Assembly (NCBI GenBank): GCA_014803415.1
Contig: JAAVBZ010000045.1
Location: 124,001-188,000 of the forward strand
Length of the DNA: 64,000 nucleotides
DNA from: Lachnospiraceae bacterium
GTDB lineage: Bacteria; Bacillota; Clostridia; Lachnospirales; Lachnospiraceae
Reading direction: 5' to 3'
Below, in pieces: positions 52,632 through 60,939 of this stretch (positions within the stretch are counted from its first letter, which is position 1; each line of letters begins with the position of its first letter). The position numbers were made by a program, and so were the translations under genes. The notes under the pieces are model-generated. The model did no database searches. It had not been told where the DNA came from and saw only the letters and a list, made by a program, of their open reading frames with translations.

Positions 52632-53121
52632 AAATGAAGCTGCAGAACAGTTTGATTTTGATATGAAAGAAATTCTTGACAAAATCATGGAAAAAGTACT
52701 TGATACAGAGAAGTGCCCTTATGAGGCACAGGTAAATCTTTTAGTTACCGATAATGAAGGGATCAGAGAATATAACAGACAGTACCGGGATATTGATTCT
52801 GCTACGGATGTGCTTTCCTTTCCTATGATAGCTTTTGAAACAGAATCTGATTTTTCGGCAGTTGAGGATCAGGAGGCAGATTATTTTGATCCTGAAAGCG
52901 GCGAACTCATTTTGGGAGATATTATTATTTCTGCGGATAAAGTAAAGGAGCAGGCCGCAAAATTCGGACACTCGGAAAAAAGAGAATTTGCATTTCTAAC
53001 GGCCCACAGTCTGCTTCATTTGTGCGGATATGATCATATGACGGATGAAGAAGCAAAAATCATGGAAGGAAAGCAGGAAGAGGTTCTTGCAGAACTTGGA
53101 ATATTACGTGACATGTTATAA
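52615..53121 (+). CDS. ybeY: rRNA maturation endoribonuclease YbeY
   Basis: A 168-residue zinc-dependent RNase for 16S rRNA 3' maturation and ribosome quality control. The metal motif HSLLHLCGYDH near residue 126 gives three histidines, and DSATDVLSFPM is the conserved upstream motif. It overlaps the end of the PgpH-like gene by 17 bases. It closes the yqfC-ybeY block; dgkA, cdd and era, which often follow, are absent here. Confidence 0.94.
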   Translation: MTSYVENEAAEQFDFDMKEILDKIMEKVLDTEKCPYEAQVNLLVTDNEGIREYNRQYRDIDSATDVLSFPMIAFETESDFSAVEDQEADYFDPESGELILGDIIISADKVKEQAAKFGHSEKREFAFLTAHSLLHLCGYDHMTDEEAKIMEGKQEEVLAELGILRDML

Positions 53122-53161
53122 GCTGTAGATATATGGCTTTTCATAAGATAGAGGAGTATGT

Positions 53162-54802
53162 ATGAATAAACCAAAGAGAAAAGGGAAAAAAGGGTCTGCC
53201 GCTTCAAAAGGGAATTATATTGTTATGTGTACCCTTATGTATGTATGCAGTCTGATCTTCAGAATACCATTATTATATATGATTGGTGAGAAAGGAATTG
53301 CTTTTTACAGTGTTGCAGGTGAGCTTTATGTAATAGTAGGCTGTATGTTTACTTACGGACTGTCAGAGGCGGTTTCTTCTTTGGTAAGGTATCGTGTAAA
53401 GAGAGATCAGTTTAAAAATGCCAGCAGGGTACTGCATGAGGCAATTTTGATCGCTTTGGTAACAGGCATTATTCTCAATATTCTTTTTATTTTTACAGGA
53501 AATGTTTTTGTCACAAAAGTGATGTGTCTTCCCTTGGCCGGACTGGCAGTCGGCTATATTGCACCGGCAATCCTGCTGCAAATGCTGACAGGCGTTTTCA
53601 AAGGCTATTTTGAGGGGAACGGATCACGTGTGCCGTCTATGCATTCTTTGTGCCTGAAAACTTTATTTTTGCTGATAGCAGGTCTGATCGGTGCGTCGAT
53701 TGAGCACAAATATGGAGTCAAGGTGTCAGCACTCCTTCAGAATGAAGATTATGCTGCTGCTCATGGAGCCAAAGGAGCGGCAATTGGTATTTTGATAGCG
53801 TCGGTACTTGGATTTCTTCATATGCTTTTGCTGTTTTTTATGTATCGTGGCAATACAAAAAAGTATAAATCCAGGGATATGCAGAAAAGTCCGGACAGCG
53901 GATTTGCGATTTTTCATATGCTGATCGGAACAGCAGCCCCCTTTGCTGCTTATGCGCTTTTGTTCAGGATCGTGCCGCTGCTCGATGGAATATTCTTTGT
54001 AAGATTAAGCAAAGAAGGAATAGATGCCGCTAAAGTCTGGGGAAATTATTATGGTAAATATCTGGTAATAATAGGTGTGATCAGCTTGTTGATCACCCTT
54101 GTCTGGAATGGACAGATCAAAAAAATAATTTATTATGTGGACAGGGATGAATTAAGGACGGCAAGGTCAAAGACAGGCATTCTGGTGCATCAGACAGCGA
54201 TCATTACCGTACCGGCTGCTATTTTCACAGCAGTTCTTTCTGAAAATCTGCTGAATCTGTTATTTAAGGGGAATAATAAGGATATGGCCGGACTTGTAAC
54301 AGCAGGAAGCGTTATCATCGTATTATTTGCCTTTTCGGGTTTATTTGCAGAAATCTTGATCAGTATGAAAAAGATGAGCTATGTGATCGGGTATGAAGCC
54401 ATAGCATTGATCGTTCATATTATTCTCGTCATTGTCCTGCTTAACAGCACGGAATTGTCCATAACTGCAATTGTCATTGGGAATATTGCTTTCTTTGCGG
54501 TATTGACAGTGTTTGGATTTCTGATGGTAAGCAGAATCATTCAGTATAGGCAGGAATGGCTGCATACAGCAGCATTTACGCTGATTGCCGGCGCAATAAC
54601 GGGGCTGATAACCATGCTGCTTAACAAAGGCATTTCATCAATAGCAGGTACGACCATTTCTCTTGTTGCCTGCCTTGTTATTGGAATTATTATCTATATG
54701 ATCCTGCTCATTGTTACAAGAGCCGTAACAGAACAAGAGCTTGAGGAAATGCCGGCTGGCGGTATTCTTTTGCAGCTGGGCAGATTGATTAAATTTATGT
54801 AA
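53162..54802 (+). CDS. SpoVB/MurJ-like MOP-superfamily lipid flippase
   Basis: A 546-residue membrane protein with about 14 hydrophobic segments and a basic N-terminus (KPKRKGKKGSAASKGNY). The pattern of the first segments (YSVAGELYVIVGCMFTYGLSEAVSSLVRYRVKR) and GVFKGYFEGNGSRVPSMHS fits the SpoVB/YtgP branch of the polysaccharide-transport family. These export lipid-linked cell-wall or spore-cortex precursors. The substrate is not readable from sequence. A GAGGAG site lies before the start. Confidence 0.8.
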   Translation: MNKPKRKGKKGSAASKGNYIVMCTLMYVCSLIFRIPLLYMIGEKGIAFYSVAGELYVIVGCMFTYGLSEAVSSLVRYRVKRDQFKNASRVLHEAILIALVTGIILNILFIFTGNVFVTKVMCLPLAGLAVGYIAPAILLQMLTGVFKGYFEGNGSRVPSMHSLCLKTLFLLIAGLIGASIEHKYGVKVSALLQNEDYAAAHGAKGAAIGILIASVLGFLHMLLLFFMYRGNTKKYKSRDMQKSPDSGFAIFHMLIGTAAPFAAYALLFRIVPLLDGIFFVRLSKEGIDAAKVWGNYYGKYLVIIGVISLLITLVWNGQIKKIIYYVDRDELRTARSKTGILVHQTAIITVPAAIFTAVLSENLLNLLFKGNNKDMAGLVTAGSVIIVLFAFSGLFAEILISMKKMSYVIGYEAIALIVHIILVIVLLNSTELSITAIVIGNIAFFAVLTVFGFLMVSRIIQYRQEWLHTAAFTLIAGAITGLITMLLNKGISSIAGTTISLVACLVIGIIIYMILLIVTRAVTEQELEEMPAGGILLQLGRLIKFM

Positions 54803-54864
54803 AGAATAGAATCGCCGGTTTTGGCTGATACTGTTTATAAACGAATAGTAAGGGTGATAGCACT

Positions 54865-55500
54865 ATGAAATTTGTAAAACGTATCAGCTTGTTTTTTATT
54901 TATCCCGTTACCATGTTTGGATTGGGTTTTGCAGCCAACATGGCAATTAATGAGTTCTTTTATCCCGGTCCCCAGATAGAAAAAAGGGTAATTAAAGAGA
55001 ATACAGACCTATCTGCCGAAAGTTCTGCCATGCCCGTGATCGAAACAGGATATCAGGCGGAACCTGTTATTTCGGCAGATACCAGTTATGTGGTGCTTTC
55101 TTATGATGCTATAAGCGGAATAATGGAGGAAAATGAAGAAATACCTCCTGATAAATATATCGGGCTCACCAGGCAGGGACTGGAAGAAGAATTAAAGGAA
55201 TATGGAGAAAGTCCTTCACTGCCGGATCTGGAAAAGGGGTTCTCTCATATTGAACTGTTATCTTTTTCTCCGGCAAGAGTAGTGGTCCGTAAAAGTTATG
55301 AAAGAGAAGAAGAGGGTTTTTTTCTGGTAAATGAAAACCATAATGTAGTCGTCTATGACAAAAGCCTTACCCATGTTTATATGGAGACCGGTATACCGGT
55401 AGAGGAGCTTCCATGGACGCTTCAAAGAGAAATTCTGCATATGAAGTATATAGAAACGGAAAGTGAATTATACAATTTTCTGGAATCCTATTCCAGTTAG
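54865..55500 (+). CDS. Membrane-anchored protein with BofC C-terminal-like domain
   Basis: A 211-residue protein with an N-terminal membrane anchor (about residues 7-26) and an exported remainder. The last 75 residues (EGFFLVNENHNVVVYD, then VEELPWTLQREILHMKYIETESELYNFLESYSS) resemble the BofC C-terminal domain found in clostridial proteins. BofC in Bacillus delays pro-sigma-K processing between the forespore and mother cell. The N-terminal part has no family I know. Assignment is by look only; a sporulation signalling role would be inference. Confidence 0.65.
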   Translation: MKFVKRISLFFIYPVTMFGLGFAANMAINEFFYPGPQIEKRVIKENTDLSAESSAMPVIETGYQAEPVISADTSYVVLSYDAISGIMEENEEIPPDKYIGLTRQGLEEELKEYGESPSLPDLEKGFSHIELLSFSPARVVVRKSYEREEEGFFLVNENHNVVVYDKSLTHVYMETGIPVEELPWTLQREILHMKYIETESELYNFLESYSS

Positions 55501-55535
55501 TATATCTCACATGGAGGCATGAACGGAGATCACAG

Positions 55536-56768
55536 ATGAAAGTAGGAATCGTAGGAGCCGGTGCGTCAGGTATGATGGCTGCTGTTACAGCGGCGGAATA
55601 TGGCGCATCTGTAATACTTTTTGAAAAGAATGACAGAGTAGGCAGGAAAATTCTTGCCACAGGAAACGGGAAATGTAATCTTGGAAACCTTGACTTTGGT
55701 ATGGATAAATATTATTGTGAGGACAAAGAAAAATTACAGAGAATGTTTTCTCTGTTTTCTGTAGAGGATACCATTGCATTCTTTAAGAAAAATGGTATGT
55801 TAGTGAAAAATAAAAACGGATACCTTTATCCTTATTCGGAGCAGGCCTCCACTGTGCTTGATATTTTCAGGAAAATTCTGGAAAAACAAAATATTACAAT
55901 AATAACGGAATCGGAAATTACAAAAGCCTGTTACCATCAAAAGCAAAACTGTTTTACAGTGGAAAGCAGGGCAGGAAACTTTAAGCTTGACAGGCTGATC
56001 CTTTCCTGCGGAAGTACTGCAGGAGGAAAAAAGAAGGAAAGCTTTAAGGGAATGCAAATAGCGGAAAGCTTTGGACATTCGGTAAATAGGGCGGTACCGG
56101 GACTGGTACAGCTGCGTTCTTCCGACGGCTTTATTAAGGGAATGGCAGGAGTCAGAGTTCAGGCAGGACTTAAGTTATTTGCGGATGACAGGTTGATTTC
56201 AGAAGAACAGGGCGAGCTTCAGCTTACTGAATATGGAATTTCCGGAATTCCGGTATTTCAGTTCAGCAGAGAGGCAGGCTATATGCTTTTGGAAGGTAAA
56301 AGAGTCTTCGTTAATATAAATTTTCTTCCCGATTATGAGGAAAGAGAATTTAAGGAAATGATAAGCAGACGATTTGACAGTATGAAAGATGCTGCATTAG
56401 AGGAATTTCTGCTTGGTATGGTGAATAAAAAGATCAATACAGCATTAATGAAACATAAGGGACTAAAGCCGCAGCAGCCTATAGGCGAACTGGGACTGGA
56501 GGGTCTGTTAAAATTCATGTCAGATTATCAATGTCTGACCGTACATATTGACAGCACTAACGGAATGGAAAATGCACAGGTCTGTGCCGGAGGTATAGAT
56601 TTTAAGGAAGTGGATGAAAGGCTGCAGTCAACAAAGCAAAAGGGGCTTTATCTTACAGGAGAGCTGCTTGATATTGACGGGAAATGCGGCGGATATAATC
56701 TGCAATGGGCATGGAGCAGCGGATATATTGCCGGCAGGAGTGCGGCATCTAAAGAGGACATAAAATAA
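55536..56768 (+). CDS. HI0933-family FAD-dependent oxidoreductase
   Basis: A 410-residue cytosolic flavoprotein of the HI0933/BaiN-like family (COG2081). The FAD-binding GAGASGMMAAVTAAEYG lies near residue 6, VGRKILATGNGKCNLGN at about 38-54, and the C-terminal FAD contact GGYNLQWAWSSGYIAGRSAA at the end. The redox substrate is unknown; some relatives reduce unsaturated bile-acid intermediates, but most are uncharacterised. It is followed after one base by a second FAD enzyme. Confidence 0.85.
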   Translation: MKVGIVGAGASGMMAAVTAAEYGASVILFEKNDRVGRKILATGNGKCNLGNLDFGMDKYYCEDKEKLQRMFSLFSVEDTIAFFKKNGMLVKNKNGYLYPYSEQASTVLDIFRKILEKQNITIITESEITKACYHQKQNCFTVESRAGNFKLDRLILSCGSTAGGKKKESFKGMQIAESFGHSVNRAVPGLVQLRSSDGFIKGMAGVRVQAGLKLFADDRLISEEQGELQLTEYGISGIPVFQFSREAGYMLLEGKRVFVNINFLPDYEEREFKEMISRRFDSMKDAALEEFLLGMVNKKINTALMKHKGLKPQQPIGELGLEGLLKFMSDYQCLTVHIDSTNGMENAQVCAGGIDFKEVDERLQSTKQKGLYLTGELLDIDGKCGGYNLQWAWSSGYIAGRSAASKEDIK

Positions 56769-56769
56769 T

Positions 56770-58386
56770 ATGTTAAGGATCAATCAGCTGAAATTACCGG
56801 TGGAACATACATGGCAGGAACTTGAAAAAAAGGTAATGAAACTTTTACGTGTTTCCAAAGCTCCTGAGATCATAATCGTAAGGCGTTCCATTGACGCCAG
56901 AAAAAAGCCGGAGCTTTATTTTAACTACATATTAGATATAAAAACAAAGAATGAAAAGGAAGTATATAAGCGCTGTGATAAAAAACAGGTGGTCATTTAT
57001 GAGGAAAAGAAGTATTGTTTTCCTGTATCGGGCTATCAGGGAGAGATACGGCCTGTTATCATAGGTACAGGTCCGGCGGGGCTTTTCTGCGGATATATGC
57101 TGGCAGAAGCAGGTTTTAGGCCTATCTTGCTGGAAAGAGGCAGAAAAGTAGAAGAGCGGATCAAAGATGTAGAAAATTTCTGGAATACGGGGATACTGGA
57201 TACCCAGTCCAATGTACAGTTTGGAGAGGGCGGTGCCGGAACTTTTTCTGACGGAAAGCTAAATACTCTGGTAAAGGATAAATACGGCAGAAATAGGGAA
57301 GTGCTGTCCATATTTGTTAAGGAAGGCGCGCCAAAAGAAATTCTCTATGATCACAAGCCCCACATTGGTACAGATGTGCTTTCAGGTGTTATAAAGAATA
57401 TGAGGAATCATATTCTTTCTCTTGGAGGAGAGTTCAGATTTGAATCTACAGTAACGGGTTTTGAAGTAAAAAGCGGCAGTGTTTCAGAGGTGATCATTAA
57501 CCATAAGGAAAAAATTTCTGCAGACTATGTGGTGCTGGCAATAGGGCACAGCGCCAGAGATACTTTTCAGGTACTTTATGATAAGGGTATGGATATGGAA
57601 GCCAAACCTTTTGCAGTAGGATTCCGGGTAGAGCATCCGCAGGAGATGATCAACTTGTCCCAGTATGGACAAAGATATGTTGAAGTACTTGGAAGTGCGC
57701 CATATAAGCTGACCGCTCTGTCATCAGGCGGAAGAGGTGTATATTCTTTCTGCATGTGCCCCGGCGGCTATGTGGTCAATGCTTCTTCGGAGGAAGGAAA
57801 GCTTGCGATAAACGGAATGAGTTACAGCGGACGTGACGGAAAAAATGCCAACAGTGCCATTATTATTTCAGTTACGCCAAAGGATTATGGCAGTACCCAT
57901 CCCCTTGCAGGAATTGAATTCCAGCGTGAGCTTGAAAAAAGAGCTTTTAAAGCAGGACAGGGAACTATACCGGTTGAGCGGTATGGAGACTTTAAAAAAT
58001 CTGTGTCAAATAGAAATAATGCGGAATCCGAAAAAAACGCAGAACAGATTCCGGCTGATTTTTCACCGTGCATAAAAGGAAAATGGCGTTATGCGAAAGT
58101 CCACGATATCCTTCCGGAAGAATTGAATCTGTCATTTATGGAAGGGATGGAGCAGTTCGGGCAAGTGATCAAAGGTTTTGATCATGACAGCGTTTTTATA
58201 GAGGGAATAGAAAGCAGAACATCATCTCCGGTTCGGATCAACAGAGATGATACATTGCAGTCATCTGTAAAAGGAATTTACCCATGCGGAGAGGGTGCCG
58301 GATATGCAGGAGGCATCACCTCAGCGGCCATGGATGGAATTAAAGTTGCGGAAGAAATTGCAAGGAGGATTGCTTATGGAAAGTAA
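56770..58386 (+). CDS. FAD-dependent dehydrogenase (COG2509-like)
   Basis: A 538-residue flavoprotein. The N-terminal ~90 residues (RINQLKLPVEHTWQELEKK) form the typical extension of this family, with FAD binding GTGPAGLFCGYMLAEAG near residue 97. VQFGEGGAGTFSDGKLNT is the family signature, and the end is IYPCGEGAGYAGGITSAAMDGIKVAEEI. Members are very common in Firmicutes and of unknown substrate. It is co-transcribed with the FAD gene before it and overlaps the 5-formyl-THF cyclo-ligase start by 11 bases. Confidence 0.85.
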   Translation: MLRINQLKLPVEHTWQELEKKVMKLLRVSKAPEIIIVRRSIDARKKPELYFNYILDIKTKNEKEVYKRCDKKQVVIYEEKKYCFPVSGYQGEIRPVIIGTGPAGLFCGYMLAEAGFRPILLERGRKVEERIKDVENFWNTGILDTQSNVQFGEGGAGTFSDGKLNTLVKDKYGRNREVLSIFVKEGAPKEILYDHKPHIGTDVLSGVIKNMRNHILSLGGEFRFESTVTGFEVKSGSVSEVIINHKEKISADYVVLAIGHSARDTFQVLYDKGMDMEAKPFAVGFRVEHPQEMINLSQYGQRYVEVLGSAPYKLTALSSGGRGVYSFCMCPGGYVVNASSEEGKLAINGMSYSGRDGKNANSAIIISVTPKDYGSTHPLAGIEFQRELEKRAFKAGQGTIPVERYGDFKKSVSNRNNAESEKNAEQIPADFSPCIKGKWRYAKVHDILPEELNLSFMEGMEQFGQVIKGFDHDSVFIEGIESRTSSPVRINRDDTLQSSVKGIYPCGEGAGYAGGITSAAMDGIKVAEEIARRIAYGK

Positions 58387-58975
58387 GAGCGTAGTGCACA
58401 AACAAAGTATCAGGAACAAATATCTGTCATACCGCAATAACCTTTCAATGAAAGAGCGGCTTTCCAAGAGCATGAAGATATGGGAACGACTGAAAAAAGT
58501 AAAAGACTTTCAGAAGGCAGATATCGTACTTGTTTATATGGACTACCGCAGTGAGGTAATGACCACCGGGCTGGTAGAGGAATTACTGCTTTCCGAAAAT
58601 AGTAAAAGAATTTTTGCACCTACGGTGGAGGGAATGGATATTGCATTTTATGAAATATATTCTTTAAGCGATCTCCATTCGGGGTATCAGGGGATTCGGG
58701 AACCGGAAAGTGATCCTGAGAAGATGTTTACGGAAGAACTTGACAAAGGGAATAAGTGCTTTTTGCTGATGCCGGGATCTGTTTTTGACAGAGACCTTGG
58801 CCGGCTGGGATATGGAAAAGGTTTTTATGACAGATTTTTACATAAGTTTCCCAATGTGGTCAAGGCAGGACTTGCCTTCGGCTGTCAGATAGCCGGACAG
58901 GTTCCCGTAGAAGAGCAGGATGTGAGAGCGGATATGATCATAACCGAAAATGAGATCATTCATAAAGGAGTATAA
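58376..58975 (+). CDS. 5-formyltetrahydrofolate cyclo-ligase
   Basis: ATP-dependent conversion of 5-formyl-THF to 5,10-methenyl-THF, removing a folate inhibitor. The 199 residues carry the family motif [24 protein letters not shown] near residue 133, and an N-terminal basic region ([15 protein letters not shown]). The open frame begins 81 bases earlier inside the preceding gene, but ATG 58376 has AGGAGG and matches the family start. It links functionally with fhs and folD elsewhere in the window. Confidence 0.93.
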   Translation: MESKSVVHKQSIRNKYLSYRNNLSMKERLSKSMKIWERLKKVKDFQKADIVLVYMDYRSEVMTTGLVEELLLSENSKRIFAPTVEGMDIAFYEIYSLSDLHSGYQGIREPESDPEKMFTEELDKGNKCFLLMPGSVFDRDLGRLGYGKGFYDRFLHKFPNVVKAGLAFGCQIAGQVPVEEQDVRADMIITENEIIHKGV

Positions 58976-58980
58976 TAGAT

Positions 58981-60225
58981 ATGAAAACATTACTAGAACT
59001 GGGACAAAATGCAAAGGCTGCCAGATATGAGCTGCAAAAACTTACGCCAGATATAAAAAACAAAGCGTTGCTTTCTGTGGCAAAGGCATTAACTGATCAT
59101 CAGGAAGAAATATTAAAGGCAAATGCAATAGATTTAAAAAACGGCGAAGAAAAAGGAATGAACAGCGGACTTCTTGACAGATTAAAACTTACCAAGGAAA
59201 GAATCGAAGGTATGGCGGAAGGACTTATTCAGATCACACATCTGCCTGATCCTGTGGGAGAAGTGTTGGAGACTTTTGAGCGGCCTAACGGACTTATCAT
59301 CGAAAAGAAACGGGTACCAATGGGGGTGATCGGTATTATTTATGAGTCCAGGCCCAATGTGACGGCGGATGCTTTCGGACTTTGCTTCAAAAGCGGAAAT
59401 GCAGTGATCTTAAAGGGCGGAAGCGATGCTATTCATTCTAATAAAGCGATAACAGATGTAATAAAGGGAGCTTTAATGGAGACAGGTATTACAGAAGATG
59501 CCATTGCTCTGATTGAATCGGCAGACAGAAGCATAACACAGGAATTCATGCGTATGAAAGAATACGTAGATGTTCTGATTCCAAGAGGAGGAGCGGGACT
59601 GATACGGAGCGTTGTGGAGAACAGTACCATACCTGTGATTGAAACAGGAACGGGTAATTGTCATGTTTATGTAGATGAATATGCGGATTTGAAAAAAGCA
59701 ATTCCTATTATCGTTAATGCCAAGACACAGAGGATCGGGGTGTGCAATGCCTGTGAATCACTGGTCATTCATGAAGCTGTTAAAGAGAAGCTGCTTCCGG
59801 AGCTTGCTGCAGCATTAAAGGAAAAAAATGTGGAAATACGCGGCGATGAGCAGGTCTGTCAGGTGATTGACTGTAAACCTGCAACTGAAGAAGACTACGG
59901 TATGGAATATCTTGATTATATCATTTCCATGAAAACAGTCTCTTCTGTGGAAGAAGCGATTGCCCATATTAATAAATACAATACAAGACATTCGGAAGCT
60001 ATTATTACTGAAAATATGGAAAATGCAGAGAAGTTCTTAAATGAAGTGGATGCAGCCTGCGTATATTTGAATGCCTCCACCAGGTTTACGGACGGATTTG
60101 AATTCGGATTTGGAGCAGAGATCGGTATCAGTACGCAGAAGCTCCATGCAAGGGGGCCTATGGGACTTAAGGAGCTTACTTCTTATAAATATACGATTAA
60201 GGGTAGTGGGCAGATACGCAGCTGA
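58981..60225 (+). CDS. proA: Gamma-glutamyl phosphate reductase
   Basis: NADPH-dependent reduction of gamma-glutamyl phosphate to glutamate semialdehyde, the second step of proline synthesis. The 414 residues include [20 protein letters not shown], the NAD(P)-binding [22 protein letters not shown] region and the catalytic cysteine in [22 protein letters not shown] precedes the start. proB is not in the window. The gene is followed by a large palindrome. Confidence 0.96.
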   Translation: MKTLLELGQNAKAARYELQKLTPDIKNKALLSVAKALTDHQEEILKANAIDLKNGEEKGMNSGLLDRLKLTKERIEGMAEGLIQITHLPDPVGEVLETFERPNGLIIEKKRVPMGVIGIIYESRPNVTADAFGLCFKSGNAVILKGGSDAIHSNKAITDVIKGALMETGITEDAIALIESADRSITQEFMRMKEYVDVLIPRGGAGLIRSVVENSTIPVIETGTGNCHVYVDEYADLKKAIPIIVNAKTQRIGVCNACESLVIHEAVKEKLLPELAAALKEKNVEIRGDEQVCQVIDCKPATEEDYGMEYLDYIISMKTVSSVEEAIAHINKYNTRHSEAIITENMENAEKFLNEVDAACVYLNASTRFTDGFEFGFGAEIGISTQKLHARGPMGLKELTSYKYTIKGSGQIRS

Positions 60226-60239
60226 GGTTTTTAAGAGGG

Positions 60240-60417
60240 TTAGGATGAGTTCAGTTTCGCGTAAATAATTCATTCACACACCGGAAAAAAGAACATTTTC
60301 AGAAATTTGTATGCCATTTACGGACACAAGTGTCCGCAATCGTCATACAAATTTCTGAAAATATCTTTTATACGGTGCATTACATGAATTATTTACGCGA
60401 AACTGCGTCCACGCTAA
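60240..60417. repeat. Long imperfect palindrome (MITE-like or giant hairpin) after proA
   Basis: A 178-base region folds on itself along nearly its whole length. The outer arms are a perfect 21-base pair (60253-60273 with 60384-60404), extending imperfectly to TTAG/CTAA at the ends. Middle arms of 19 bases (60295-60313 with 60344-60362) are also perfect, and CACCG/CGGTG pairs between them. The centre is CGGACAC AA GTGTCCG. No reading frame of note lies inside. TTTTTT follows the right end, so it could terminate proA transcription. A miniature inverted-repeat element or an RNA are alternatives. It fills most of the 256-base gap between proA and the next gene. Confidence 0.8.
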
Positions 60418-60481
60418 TTTTTTCTAAAAATGAGATGCTGATTAAATGAATGACAAACTTATGATTAAATTGGAGGATGCA

Positions 60482-60856
60482 ATGGAAAGGGTTTTGGTGT
60501 TTCAGGTGAAGGATGAAGATTTGGAGAAGTTAAGGAAGATAACGGGAAATATGAAAATAAAAGTATTGGCTGTGGAGAAAGAGGATTTTAAGCAGACGAT
60601 TGGGGATCTGCTGGAGCAGAAAAGCAATCCGCTGATGGGCAGCTATGGGGGAGAAACTGCATCAGGCAGCATGATCGTATTGGATGGCTTTTCGGATAAA
60701 CGGCTGGATACTTTTCTGAATGCACTTAAGAGGGAGCAGACTAAATTAGATTATAAGGCAGTTACCACAACCGTAAATAAGAAATGGACGGTACTGCAGA
60801 TGTATCTGGAAATGGAAAGAGAACGATCAGCTTATCTGCAGATGATGCAAAAATGA
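60482..60856 (+). CDS. DUF3783-like small protein
   Basis: A 124-residue cytosolic protein. Its C-terminal half (about residues 60-115, SMIVLDGFSDKRLDTFLNALKRE then YKAVTTTVNKKWTVLQMYLEM) matches the look of the DUF3783 family. The N-terminal half is alpha/beta (RVLVFQVKDEDLEKLRKI). ATG 60446 would add 12 residues, but ATG 60482 follows GGAGG by five bases and begins the conserved part. Function unknown. It sits between the palindrome and the GH25 fusion gene. Confidence 0.7.
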   Translation: MERVLVFQVKDEDLEKLRKITGNMKIKVLAVEKEDFKQTIGDLLEQKSNPLMGSYGGETASGSMIVLDGFSDKRLDTFLNALKREQTKLDYKAVTTTVNKKWTVLQMYLEMERERSAYLQMMQK

Positions 60857-60939
60857 TACAGATATGATGCAATTTTGATGCATTCCTGTTTTATAATTAT
60901 CTCAGGATCGGTTTTTGTTTGGCATAGGAGAAAGTTACC

